Below are positions 10,901-20,086 of a DNA stretch of 64,000 bases, in pieces; the stretch's first letter is position 1; each line of letters begins with the position of its first letter. The position numbers were made by a program, and so were the translations under genes. This stretch comes from Haematobia irritans (taxonomy: Eukaryota > Arthropoda > Insecta > Diptera > Muscidae): contig NC_134400.1 in assembly GCF_050003625.1 (NCBI RefSeq), positions 197,483,918 through 197,547,917 of the forward strand, given 5' to 3'. The notes beneath the pieces were generated by a model. It saw only the letters and a program-made list of their open reading frames with translations. It was not told where the DNA came from and did no database searches.

Positions 10901-13429
10901 AAATTTTGACAAAATTTTTTATAGAAATAAAATTTTGACAAAATTTTCTATAGAAATAAAATTTTGACAAAATTTTCTATAGAAGTGAAATTTTGACAAA
11001 ATTTTTCTATAGGAATAAATTTTTGACAATATTTTCTATAGAACTAAAATTTTGACAAAATTTTTTATAGAAATAAAATTTTGAGAAAATTTTCTATAGA
11101 AATAAAATTTTGACAAAATTTTCTATAGAAATAAAATTTTGTATAGAAATAAAATTTTGAGAAAATGGGGTGTATCGGTTCATGTTTTGGTGTAGCCTTC
11201 ATATAGACCGATCTCCCGATTTTGCTTCTTGGGCGTCTAGAAACCGTATTTTCAATCCGATTTGCCTGAAATTTGAAATCTAGATTTTTTTTGGGACCAT
11301 AAATAGGTTTTCAGAAAATGGTATGCATGGGTCCATGTTTCGGTATAACCCCTATATAGACCGATCTCCCGAGTTTACTTCTTGGGCTTGTAGAAACTGT
11401 CGTTTTTGTCCAATTTGAAATCTAAAGTTTTTTTTAGGACCATAAATAGATGTTCCGAATATATTGTGTATTGGTACAGATTTTGCTATATACCCCTTAT
11501 AAACCCGCACTCCGATTTGGGGTCTAGATTCTGTAGGTTTTTCAGAACCACAATTAGGTGTGCTTAATTTGGTGTGTATAGGTGGGTATTAAGTTCGAGT
11601 TTGGCCGCTAAAATCGCTAAAGTGAAAACTAAGTCAGTAAAAAATGGCATAAAATTATACATATGTGTTGCAAATTTGGTTATTACTTGATGGGGAATAG
11701 CCCAAAGCAAATTTTCAACAAGTTTGTTTTCCTTAAAGTGGATTAATTAAGAAAGGTAATCGTAAAAAATGGCGATTTTAGCGGTTAAACTCTATTTTAA
11801 TACCCACCTTATCGGTGTAAGTTTTTGGCGTTTCACCCATATAGACTGATCTCTCAAACGGCTCATATACATCAAACGGATTTAGTTTTTATGACCAACA
11901 AGGCTTTCAGCGGCGGATTATCCCCGCTGACATTTCTGATTGTTTCAAAGCTTCTCTAAGTGTTTCCACTAGAATGTGGAACGCCGTTCGAACTCGGCTA
12001 TAAAAACGAGATAGCATTTCATTGAGCTAAACATAGAATCGGGCAACACTCAGTGATAAGAAGTTCACCACTGTGCCATTACAATGGACTGGAATAACAG
12101 ACAATTTCTTACCCCAAACTTGGGTACATGAGTATCAAAAGTATAACAGAAGATAACGCCATCTGTTCTTACACAGAAAAAAAAAATTCACGAAAATTTT
12201 TCCAATTAAAATCTTAATTTATTTTTAAAAAATATTCAATTAAAAATTTAATTGATTCAACAAATTTTTTAATTGAAACAAAAATCAATCACACAAATTA
12301 ATAGTATCAATCAATTTTTTAATTGCCTGTCAATTAATTTTTTAATTGATACTATCATTTTCGTGATTGAAGACATTTCAATTAAAAAATTAATTGGATC
12401 AATTAATTTCGTGATTGAATCAGATTATTTTTGTGTAGCAGAAAATTTTCTTTTTCGTTTTTTTTTTCATAAAAAATAACCCATATTTTACTTAAATTAC
12501 AATATTGTTTTTATATATTTATAGCAGCAGCAGCAGCTCCGGTTCATCACGCTCGGGAACGCGATCACCTTCAATACCACGACGACGAGGTTCACCAAGT
12601 TTCCTAGATCGCCGCCGCATTACTAGGTAAAAGAAGCAACATCCTCTTTGCAGTGTGAACTCAACCTTTTTATTTAAAATTATATTTTTTTTCGATTAAT
12701 TTTCCTTGTTAAATATAATTTTATTTTAATTTTTTTTGTAGCCGCCATACTTCACATCGTGAACGCAAAAGATATTGATTTTGTGTGTGTGTTTTTTTAT
12801 TACCAGCTATATAAATACATATATAGATATATTTTCAGTTTCAAAGTAGAAGGACCATCATTTTATGCACATTCTGTGGGACTATAATTTTTTTATTTCT
12901 TTTTATGTTTTTTTATGACGATTATGTACAAGCAACCACCCATCACCCTCCCATATCCCAAAATCGATGTATTTTTGAAAATAAAGAAATACAAGAAGTA
13001 AATGCAATATCCTCGGATATATGTAATAATTTCAGTTTGTTTTAGTTTCAGATTTCAGTAAATGTATACACAAATTTTTTTTATTATGATTTATATTTTC
13101 AGTTGTTGATATTTAATAAAAAAAATCTTAAGTTCATATAGATTTTGCTTTTGGTAAGTTTGTGTTTATATTTTTTTATTTTTCTTTAAAAAAAATATAT
13201 AATAATATAATAATAATACATAAAGTTTATTAGAAAAATAAAGTATTATAATAATCACGATTTTCTCTATTTTCTTAGTGCCCGTAAGAGACCGATACCA
13301 TATCATCGCAAAACACCATCGGATGGTTCCAGTTGTTATTGTTCTAGTTGTTGTAGTCGTGAAAGTTCACCTCGTTCTCGTTCACGTTCGATCTCTCGCA
13401 ACAGCCGTAGTCCTTCGAGAGTTTTCTGA
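4842..13429 (+). CDS. Srrm234: Srrm234-like SR-repeat splicing factor (SRRM2/3/4 ortholog), 5' partial, two alternative C-termini
   Basis: Joined exons: 4842-4906, 4970-8452, 8529-8642, 12525-12626, then either 12742-12778 (1266 visible residues) or 13279-13429 (1304 visible residues). All junctions have GT/AG ends, and frame is kept through each. The protein opens with a basic tract (KKREKKLKRRDRSSSSD). It continues with hundreds of RS/SP dipeptides, then Gly-, His- and Asn-rich low-complexity stretches (7560-8030), and returns to RS repeats. It ends in an eMIC domain if the distal exon is used. Known biology: SRRM2-type proteins sit in the spliceosome, and the eMIC domain of fly Srrm234 and vertebrate SRRM3/4 promotes inclusion of neuronal microexons. 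The start codon and any Cwf21 domain must lie left of the window. SR identity is certain; orthology rests mainly on the eMIC. Confidence 0.85.
4970..8452 (+). CDS. Srrm234: Srrm234 giant RS exon
   Basis: The acceptor TTTCATAG ends at 4969 and the donor GTAAGT starts at 8453. The single uninterrupted frame encodes about 1160 residues. Residues from about 4980 to 6600 bp are dominated by RS, SP and KR dipeptides with recurring RSRSP blocks. The part from 6600 to 7130 is charged and helical-looking (EKILEEFQESKREREL). The part from 7310 to 8030 is Gly/His/Asn-rich, with two poly-His runs (7600-7640 and 7985-8022). It returns to RRSRSRSRRSRSR at 8310-8360. Without splicing the frame stops one codon past the donor (TAA at 8454-8456). 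The GTG at 4977 is an internal Val, not a start. Confidence 0.9.
8529..8642 (+). CDS. Srrm234: Srrm234 RS exon, 114 nt
   Basis: Acceptor TTTTGTTTTAG to 8528; donor GTAAGT at 8643. Encodes SSSRSRSRSHSRRSS and similar Ser-rich sequence. Its length is a multiple of three and both flanking introns have the same phase, so it can be skipped without changing frame. Confidence 0.85.
8643..8769 (+). other. Srrm234: Start of the 3.9-kb repeat-filled Srrm234 intron
   Basis: Unique intron sequence after the donor at 8643. The intron runs to 12524 and holds a 29-bp array, a family C fragment, a TAA MITE, a SINE fragment and a TA MITE, listed separately. Confidence 0.6.
8770..11165 (+). repeat. 29-bp minisatellite array, about 80 units, with higher-order structure
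   Basis: The unit is CTATAGAAATAAAATTTT then GACAAAATTTT (29 bp), built around the palindrome TTTCTATAGAAA. A variant cassette containing TTCTCTAAAGAAATA, then GAAAAAATAGAAATA, then TTTTGTATACAAATA recurs near 8866, 9325, 9521, 10137 and 10276, two of them 196 bp apart, so blocks of several units were duplicated together. The same unit forms the proximal part of family A elements (for example 50390-50940), so this array probably grew from one. Lysine/phenylalanine/isoleucine-rich open frames on the minus strand are repeat artefacts. Confidence 0.95.
11166..11579 (-). mobile_element. Family C DINE-like fragment
   Basis: About two and a half degenerate core units with the family C markers in reverse orientation: ATAGACCGATCTCCCGA, CTTCTTGGGC, TCTAGAAACCGT, GGACCATAAATAG. 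It directly follows the 29-bp array. Confidence 0.7.
11580..11809 (+). mobile_element. TAA/TAT-flanked MITE (GGTGGGTATTAAG ends)
   Basis: The terminal inverted repeats are GGTGGGTATTAAGTTCGAGT and its complement, which ends TTAATACCCACC, with GTTTAGCCGCTAAA-type sequence just inside. TAT flanks both sides (11577-11579 and 11810-11812), suggesting a 3-bp target duplication. Related copies are at 14342-15235, 15829-16060 (opposite orientation) and 49263-49486. Confidence 0.75.
11906..12095 (+). mobile_element. tRNA-derived SINE body fragment
   Basis: Matches the SINE body: CGGCGGATTATCC, TTTCAAAGCTTCTCTAAGTG, GAACGCCGTTCGAACTCGG, CATTGAGCTAAACATAGAATC, CAATGGACTGGAATA. The tRNA-like head and the CCTAA tail are missing. 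Confidence 0.7.
12172..12435. mobile_element. TA-flanked AATTAATT-rich MITE, 264 bp
   Basis: The ends CACAGAAAAAAAAAATTC and ATTATTTTTGTG are inverted, each with TA outside (12170-12171 and 12436-12437). The interior carries TTTTTAATTGATACTATC and its complements. It lies 90 bp upstream of the eMIC-encoding exon 12525-12626. Confidence 0.7.
12525..12626 (+). CDS. Srrm234: Srrm234 shared exon, first half of the eMIC domain
   Basis: The acceptor TATTTATAG ends at 12524 and the donor GTAAAA starts at 12627. The 102-nt exon encodes a Ser-rich run, then SIPRRRGSPSFLDRRRIT. The last segment is the N-terminal half of the eMIC signature. The donor is weak compared with the GTAAGT donors of the other exons and is shared by two competing terminal exons. 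Retention of the following intron would stop translation one residue later (AGG TAA). Confidence 0.9.
   Translation, partial: QQQQLRFITLGNAITFNTTTTRFTKFPRSPPHY
12742..12778 (+). CDS. Srrm234: Srrm234 proximal terminal exon (eMIC-less ending)
   Basis: The acceptor TTTTTTTGTAG ends at 12741. After the junction Ser it encodes RHTSHRERKRY and a TGA at 12776-12778. This gives a protein with only half an eMIC, which family knowledge predicts would not drive microexon splicing. The trailer contains AATAAA at 12980-12985, and further AATAAA at 13115 and 13237. Confidence 0.75.
12779..13270 (+). other. Srrm234: 3' UTR of proximal isoform and spacer to distal exon
   Basis: AT-rich with no further coding frame. 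It holds three AATAAA hexamers (12980, 13115, 13237) and a T-rich tract before the distal acceptor. Confidence 0.55.
12980..12985 (+). terminator. Likely poly(A) signal of the proximal Srrm234 isoform
   Basis: AATAAA lies about 200 nt after the proximal stop codon, upstream of the distal exon, so its use would exclude the eMIC-encoding exon. Confidence 0.55.
13279..13429 (+). CDS. Srrm234: Srrm234 distal terminal exon completing the eMIC domain
   Basis: The acceptor TATTTTCTTAG ends at 13278. Joined to 12626 the frame continues S-ARKRPIPYHRKTPSDGSS, then a Cys-containing stretch (CYCSSCCSRESS), RS repeats and SPSRVF, with the stop TGA at 13427-13429. Together with SPSFLDRRRIT from the shared exon this forms the eMIC core at visible residues 1244-1265. 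The same core ends vertebrate SRRM3/SRRM4. A start codon is not expected here: the M of the overlapping frame near 13278 is a shadow. Confidence 0.9.
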
Positions 13430-13830
13430 AATCTCTCTAAGCACCAGTCATCATCACCATCTATGGATATTATATTTGCTTCTAAGTCATTTTATGGTTT
13501 GTCATCAGACCTTGGTTATTTCTAGTCATTTTGTTTATCTTACCATATGAAAAGAAAGAAATTGTTGATATTATTATATTTGTATTACAATCAAAACAGG
13601 AATTCCATATATATATTTATAAATATTTGTTCATTAATACTCTGCATTTACATTGTAATTACTTTAAGTATAGATCTGTTCTGTTTTTTTTTTTATTTCC
13701 AAACGATATTTTGATAAAAAAGAGAAAATAATGCAATTAGGTGCAATTTTTAGTTTATTTTATTGTATGTAAAATACTAATTTTAAGTAAAACAAGAAAT
13801 ATTTTAAAATAATAAAAGTATAAAAACAGA
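13430..13830 (+). other. Srrm234: 3' UTR of the eMIC isoform
   Basis: AT-rich trailer with no coding frame. It includes TAATAAAAG (AATAAA at 13811-13816), about 380 nt after the stop, as the probable polyadenylation signal. Confidence 0.6.
13811..13816 (+). terminator. Likely poly(A) signal of the distal (eMIC) isoform
   Basis: AATAAA downstream of the distal stop codon. Confidence 0.5.
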
Positions 13831-14341
13831 TAACTGTTTTATTTCACATACTTGGCATGGACTAGGTGGTTAGGTTGAAAAAGAGGATTAAAATTGCCCT
13901 GTCGTATGTCGACTGACATACACCTAAGTATTCGGCTTGTTGTGTGCTCTAACTTCTTTCCATCCAGGAACTCTGTATATCTAACGAATACCCTAATTTG
14001 TTTCATGGAGGCCCGGTATATATCAAACGAATACCCTAATTTGTTTCCTGGGGGCTAATCACGGCATTTGATATCGAATTCATAATCGTATCGAAAAAAT
14101 TGTCGATACGACTAAAAGTTTGGATCACGGCATTCAATCGAAATTTGATGCAATTTCTCTAGCATTGCCAACAGCAAAAAAAGAAGCAGAACAAAATGAA
14201 ATGACAATATTAAGTTAGCGGCACAAAATAGAATGTAGAAAAATGCACGTTTTTGAAGATTTCAAAGTAAAAAGTAAATTGTATTGCATTATATCTTATG
14301 GACCCATATCTCTTTTTACATTCCTCCGAATTCCTTCCCAA
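13831..14341. repeat. Intergenic stretch with a short direct repeat
   Basis: ACGAATACCCTAATTTGTTT occurs twice, near 13982 and 14025, in blocks of about 36 bp (the first followed by CATGGAGGC, the second by CCTGGGGGC). Around 14060-14150 there are TATCGA and TCGATACGA motifs. No gene is visible. Confidence 0.5.
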
Positions 14342-14373
14342 AGGTGAGTATTAAGTTCGAGTTTAGCGGCTAA

Positions 14374-14607
14374 AGGTAAGTACTATGTTCGCTTTTCGAC
14401 TTGAAATTTTCGCGGTTACTTTATTAAAATAGTTCAATATAAAGCAGATAAATTAACTCAATTGATGCGCTGTTTCTTGTTCCTCTAGAGTTCGGCATGA
14501 CTTTACGGGAATATGTTTTTTATCGTTTATAATTTTGATTATTTAAGGAAAAGTAATCGCGAAAATAAAGTGGTTTTCAACTCGAAAACCGAACACAGTA
14601 CCCACCC
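14374..14607 (+). mobile_element. Nested MITE with GGTAAGTACTATGTTCG ends
   Basis: Terminal inverted repeats are GGTAAGTACTATGTTCG and the complement of GGGTACTGTGTTCGG. TAA flanks both sides (14371-14373 and 14608-14610). It is inserted inside the MITE 14342-15235. Confidence 0.7.
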
Positions 14608-14778
14608 TAAAGTGAAAACTAAATCAGTAAAGAAGGCATAAAATTATACATATTTGTTGCAAATTTTATTATAACTTGATGGGGAATTGCCCAAAGCAAA
14701 TTTTCGCAGAGTTTGTATTCCTTAAAATGGATTATTAAAGAAAAGTAATCGTGAAAAAATGACGATTTTAGCGGCTGA

Positions 14779-15211
14779 AGGCCGGTACTCTGTTCGGTTT
14801 TCGCGTTGAAACTCCATACAAAACCAAAAAATGCGAAAAATTTGCGAAATTTTTTCCATTTGTGATACTTTGTTTTTTCGTGTTGAAAAACTGACGTTTA
14901 TAGCACGGCGCCATTTGCAATGTGAATTAAGAAATAATTTATTTATTAAAAACTATTTGTGCGGGTTTATAAATCAAACACGGGCCATATTTTGGTTCCG
15001 AAACTATACAAAGGATCAAAGTAATAGCAGATCAATTGCCCAAGGAAAAATAAAATGTTATTTTGTAAAAACAAGCAACAACCACCAACTTAATCCAATA
15101 TCGCTCCCTGTAAAATAGCGCTCCAAGCTACCTAGAAAAACGCCGCTTTCTATGTGCGAAATAATGGTTTCCATAAAAATTTTTCGCAAGAATGAACATA
15201 GTACCGGCCTT
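14779..15211 (+). mobile_element. Second nested MITE with GGCCGGTACTCTGTTCG ends
   Basis: The left end AGGCCGGTACTCTGTTCGG mirrors GAACATAGTACCGGCCT at the right. The flanks are TGA (left) and TAA (right), an imperfect 3-bp target duplication. It sits in the same carrier MITE. The 95-codon frame inside is not convincing as a gene. Confidence 0.65.
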
Positions 15212-15235
15212 AAACTCGAACTTAATACCCACCTT

Positions 15236-15542
15236 AATTGGAGAATGAGATGAATATAAAATAATTCGGCGACAAATAAGGAATAGAAGTGCACATTGTT
15301 ATTGGTGTAAGTACATGGGTTTTAAATGGTGTGCACTGTTAGAAAGTCACCTTTGAAGACTCAATGGACGATTTCGGCTGACGAAGGAGGCGTTCAAATG
15401 GAAAATAATTTTTGGTGACATTCTATAGCTTTACAATTGTCTGCCGTCTTAAAACTTTTTGCCAGTGGAAGCCTTCATCATTCATTATTCTTACAAGGTG
15501 GTCCAGATGCGTTATGTTGTCACGGAATGGTACGGTAATTGC
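15236..15542. other. Intergenic spacer, nothing recognised
   Basis: No coding frame, tandem repeat or terminal repeat was recognised between the MITE cluster and the foldback element. Confidence 0.4.
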
Positions 15543-15828
15543 CCCTGCCAACATTTCAAAGTTCCATTTCATCCTCATCGCTACCACAGACTCGTAAGTG
15601 ACACTGCAACAATCGCCAACTGTGATAGTATTTTGCCATCATTATTCGCATGAAAGTATTTTGCCATCACTATTGTTACAAGAGCCATTTTATATTTTGT
15701 GAAACACCAAGCACAAGTTACTTATAATTTATTTAAATAAAAACGATAATGAAGTGCTGAAAACATAGTTATTTCGCTTAAAATTGTAAAATGTATATTG
15801 GTGATTTTTAACTTTCCAAATGGAATAA

Positions 15829-16060
15829 AGGTGGGTATTAAGTTCGAGTTTAGCCGCTAAAAACGTCACTTTTTCACGATTACTTTTCTTTAATAATCAA
15901 TTTTCAGGAATACAAACTTTGTGAAAATTTGCTTTGGGCTTTTCCCCATCAAGTTATAATAAAATTTGCAACAAATACGTATAATTTCATGCATTTTTCT
16001 TACTGATTTAGTTTTCACTTTAGCGATTTTAGCAGCTAAACTCGAACTTAATACTCACCT
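15829..16060 (-). mobile_element. TAA-flanked MITE inside the foldback element
   Basis: Inverted copy of the 11580 MITE: GGTGGGTATTAAGTTCGAGT at the left, CTTAATACTCACCT at the right. TAA occurs on both sides (15826-15828 and 16061-16063). The uninterrupted partner arm at about 16645 shows the empty site, confirming the 3-bp duplication. Confidence 0.85.
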
Positions 16061-16765
16061 TAAAGTGATAGTTTTCCAAATATTTTTCCAGACACGCTGC
16101 CTCCATTGGGAATAAAAGCACTGGCTGATAGACGCTACAACATGTACCCTGCCAACATTATTTGAATTTGGGGGCGCTTCTGAGAATCCCCACTACGTCG
16201 AAAACAATCATATACGACATCAAAAACTCGTCGGAAAAGCACCGTCACTATTGAGAAGTTGTACCACGCCAAGTTACTACGAAAAAGTTTCTCATCAGTG
16301 CAATTATTAGGTGCCTATTTAGATCAATTTCGAAGGACGCCAATAAGAACCCCTGCAAACTATCAGAAAAAGTGCATTTTAAGGTAATTGTAGAAGAATC
16401 ATTGTGGTCAAGTAAAACACGATTGTGTAGATGTTTATTGATTTGATTAAACATTTATAATTTCTTATAAATATAACATTTTTCGGTTTATCTCATTACA
16501 TTTAACATAATTTTTTGCATTAATAAAAGAATGATGTTGAGTTTTAAGTAGCAAGTTACATATTGCAGCGTCTATCAGCCAGTTTGTTTATTTTCGATGG
16601 AGACAGCGTGCCTGAAAAAATATTTGAAAAACGATCACGTTATTCTATTTGGAAAGTCGAAAATTTTTCACCATAGACCTTTCACAATTTTAAGCGTAAT
16701 ATCTATGTTTTCAGAACTTTATTTTCGTTTTTATTTAAATAAAATATAACAAGCTGGTTGCGCTT

Positions 16766-18206
16766 CCCAATAAACACAAACGCTTGAAAAATGCTAAATT
16801 TCAACAATTTTTCAAACATTTTTTCAAAGGATTAGGGTAATATTCAAGTTGAGAAATTGTTGAGAAAATCGCGTTCTCAACAAAAAACAGACATTACCCT
16901 CAACAGTGAAATTCAACACATTAGCAATAATATCTCAAGTGTTATCCTCAAATTGAAATGCATCGCTACTCAATAATTTGTCAAACAATTTTCGATGCGA
17001 GTCAAATTCAAAATTAACATCGTTGCAAATACTTTTCAACCTAAATTTGTATGAATGACATCCCCACTTCAAATTGAAAGTCAAAGCCAAAATTCTATGA
17101 ATTTTGTATAATTTATTCATTTTCATCAAAATAAAATATATAATAATACACTACACTACATAATACACTACAATACCAATTGATAAATAATAATCTTATT
17201 AAACATATCAACAAATAAGAAAAAAACAACAAACAACAAAACTTTAAATATCTTAAACATTATTAGTAAACACTTCTGCATTGATAATTCGATTTCCTTC
17301 CTGTTGGTGTCATAAAACAGCACTAAAATGTATTAACATGCGGGCAATTTAAAATTAGGAACGCACTGGACCGCGTGTTAGAATTGATTTCCAGCAGAAG
17401 GAATTCACAAAATATCAATTTTAAACTGATAATAGAATATGATTTAAATTGACGATGTGATGCAGATTTTTATCCAGAAGTTGTTGATTTCAACAATTTG
17501 TTGTTTTTAACAATTTTAATTGATTGCACTTGTAATGTTTCTGGAAACTTTTTCTTGTCGATAAGCCACTCATTTTTCATTGGTCAGCTTTTTAATGTTT
17601 GCAAGAATGTACCATCTAAAGATTTTAGTTTTCTGCAAAGAGATTTAAATTTAGTGACTTCTCTAAAGTGTTGATTTAATTTTTCATATTGACGTACCAA
17701 TTATTATAAACTAATTGAAGCAGTTCCAGTTAATTGTGCACCATTTTTTCATCGGTCAGCTTTTTAATGTTTTCAAGAACGTAGAATCCATAATTTTAGT
17801 TTTCTGCAAAGAGATATACATTTAGTGACTTCCTTAAAGTTTTATTTCATTTTCTATTTTCACTTACCTATTTTTATAAACTATTTGGTTATTTGTCTAA
17901 AATTTTCCATTTTTTTATTTCTTGCAATTGGCCACGAACTTCGTTGCACAAATAAGTACTGAAAACCACATGGTTTTTTCGTTGCATTTTAGTGTAGTGT
18001 TTTGTCAAAGTTTTCTCATATTATCTTCAACACCTTTTCAAAGATTTCGTCAACATTTTGGCAAATTGGAAGTAATTCGCAAACAATTTGAAGATGTATT
18101 GAAGATGAGCTATTTCAAGTCAAGTTGAATTTATGTTGAAAATTATATTTACCCTCAAACTGAAAAGTTGTTGCATTTGAAAAACGCTTATCCTGTGTTT
18201 ATTGGG
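16766..18206. mobile_element. CCCAATAAACACA-ended DNA element, 1.44 kb
   Basis: It starts CCCAATAAACACAAACG and ends CCTGTGTTTATTGGG, so the outer 13 bp are inverted. An 80-90 bp internal block (TTTTTAATGTTTGCAAGAA, then GATTTTAGTTTTCTGCAAAG) occurs twice, near 17590 and 17765. A shorter relative is at 19078-19669. The flanks resemble each other (GTTGCGCTT and GTTGGCGTT), perhaps an old 8-9 bp target duplication. No transposase frame is seen. Confidence 0.7.
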
Positions 18207-18383
18207 TTGGCGTTTCACAAAAAATAAAATGGCTCTTCTAACAGTGTTGATGGCAAAATACTTTCATGTACATTTTGTACTTTTTGATATGCTTCCCCCA
18301 TCACAGTTCGCGATGGTTGTGGTGACATTTACGAGTCTGTGATAGCGATGAGGATGAAATGGAAGTTTGAAATGCTGGCAGGG

Positions 18384-19077
18384 ATACCAGTAGATATTAA
18401 GATAGTAGATAGTAAGACGTAGATATTAATGCCCTCTATCAAGTTCCGTTGTCTATTCCTGGCCTCAGCGCAGGAAATACTATCCTTGCCACCATTTTGT
18501 CCAACTGATTCTGGAAAATTTTGTTCTACACTCGGTGTTTTCCAGATACATGTGATATACCAAATTGTAAATGTCCTCTATCAAGTTCCGTTCTCACTTT
18601 TGTGTACGAAGTCTATTTCTTTGCTCCACAAAGGGGAATACTGTCCTGGCTACTAGTGGGCATGAAAACGGGGATAAGTTACCTTGGGTTTGGCCACTTG
18701 TGGTGTTCTCTGCCATGTGTTGTGCACAAAACAGTGTATTTGGGCCCTTATCGAAAGTTAGCTACGTCGCTATCTTCACGCAGGGGACATTGCGTCCAGA
18801 TAAACTTAACCAGCCAATTTCTTATATCCGGATAGAATGCTGTCGTTCGACTAGGATGTCCAAAACAGGTGCATTTAATGCGCTTTACAGACTATCAGTT
18901 ATTCCGGACGACAGTGCTCGTGTCGAACATATCCCATATATTGTGCACATTATAAGTTAAGTCCGAAGGCATAATCGATACTGCAGCATGTTTATGGGAT
19001 CGATAACACATTTACCGATTATTTAGTCATCGCCGACAAGTCGTATCGATCCGACACACTGTAGGAAAAAACCACAT
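18384..19077. other. Unassigned intergenic sequence
   Basis: CCTCTATCAAGTTCCGTT occurs twice (18433 and 18571). A 129-codon frame at 18571-18960 (+) has no recognisable domain and no splice or codon-bias support, so I do not call it a gene. TCGAT-type motifs are frequent at 18970-19050. Confidence 0.4.
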
Positions 19078-19669
19078 CCCAATAAACACAAACGTTTGAA
19101 AAATACTAAAATTCAATAATTTGTCAAACATTTTTTCAAAGGATTAGGGTAATAACCAAGTTTTTTTGGTTGCACTTTGATTTATGGAAACTTTCTCTTC
19201 TCGATAAGCCATTTTTCATCGGCCAGCCTCTTAATGTGTCCAAGAATCAGCATCCAAATATTTTAGTTGTCTGCAAAGAGATTTGATTTTAGTGACTTCC
19301 TTAAAGTTTTCATTTCGTGTTTTAGTTTTACTTACCAATTATTATAAGCAATTTCAATTGATTATTAAAAAATTTCCACATTTTTGTATTCCTTCCACGA
19401 ACTTTGTTGTCCAAAGTAGTGTTGAAAACCATGTGGTTTTTTCATTGCATTTCAGGGTAGTGTTTTGTCAAAGTTTTCTCCAATTATCTTCAACACATTT
19501 TCAAAGTTTTCGTCAACATTTTGCCAAATTGGTTGTAATTCGCAAACAATTCGAAGATGTATTGAAGATGAGCTGTTTCAAGTCAAGTTGAATTTATGTT
19601 GAAAATGATATTTACCCTCAAACTGAAGAGGTGTTGCATTTGAAAAACGCTCATCCTGTGTTTATTGGG
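19078..19669. mobile_element. CCCAATAAACACA-ended DNA element, 592 bp
   Basis: Same ends as 16766-18206 (CCCAATAAACACAAACG and CCTGTGTTTATTGGG), and the interior block TTTTAGTTGTCTGCAAAGAG and AATTCGCAAACAATTCGAAG shared with it, but only one copy of the internal repeat. Confidence 0.75.
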
Positions 19670-20086
19670 GCTGCTTGTGTATATTTTGTTTGAACCACAC
19701 AGTTGACTAATCTTTTCGTGTGAAACTAGTACTACAACGATATGTCATACAGTGAGAAGGCCCCAATAATCTCATGATGAATTTGACATTTTCAATCAGC
19801 TGATGTTGTTTTATAAAAAACACTCTCGCCATCCCTGTTACATTGAAAATTTCACAATAATTGGGTATTTTATCAAAGATTTTTGAATAATTTTTTCTAA
19901 ATTATTTATTAGAAAGATATTATCTAAGTATACTGATAATAAAGACGTTTTTCCCAATAGCATTCCGGTACATTTCGATTTACGATATTTCATTTACACG
20001 ACAATAAAACCGGAGACTAACTGACGAAACTCTGTGTGTGCAGACAACGTTAAATAACACCACCCGGCATCTGGATTATTCGTAAA
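19670..20086 (+). other. Afg3l2: 5' flank and leader of Afg3l2
   Basis: Single-copy sequence up to the start codon. A TTTTATAAAAAAC at about 19810 is TATA-like, but I cannot place the transcription start. Confidence 0.4.

Larger units (their letters stand above)
14342..15235 (+). mobile_element. TAA-flanked MITE disrupted by two further MITEs
   Basis: The outer ends AGGTGAGTATTAAGTTCGAG and CTTAATACCCACCT match the MITE at 11580. Its interior (AAGTGAAAACTAAATCAGTA, GGGGAATTGCCCAAAGCAAA) is split by two insertions at 14374-14607 and 14779-15211. Confidence 0.75.
15543..18383. mobile_element. Large foldback element with long inverted arms
   Basis: The left arm (15543-16145) starts CCCTGCCAACATTTCAAAG and the right arm (16562-18383) ends CTTTGAAATGCTGGCAGGG-like. 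The arms pair over several hundred bases, for example TTATTTAAATAAAAACGA at 15728 with its complement at 16725, and GGCTGATAGACGCT at 16122 with AGCGTCTATCAGCC at 16567. The left arm is broken by a TAA MITE (15829-16060) and the right arm by a 1.44-kb element (16766-18206). The loop is about 16146-16561. No transposase is visible and no target duplication was found. Confidence 0.7.

Noticed and set aside
8770..11165. Array of short repeats resembling a CRISPR array
   Set aside because: There are no spacers: units are contiguous 29-bp tandem repeats in a eukaryotic intron, with no cas genes.
12653..12660. Alternative acceptor CTCTTTGCAG just after exon 12525-12626
   Set aside because: It would create an intron of about 30 nt, too short for splicing.
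13278..13550. A 90-codon frame starting near 13278
   Set aside because: It is out of frame with the eMIC reading frame, which is supported by splice sites and by the conserved domain.
18571..18960. A 129-codon open frame
   Set aside because: No recognisable domain, no splice context, and two other frames are open over the same place.
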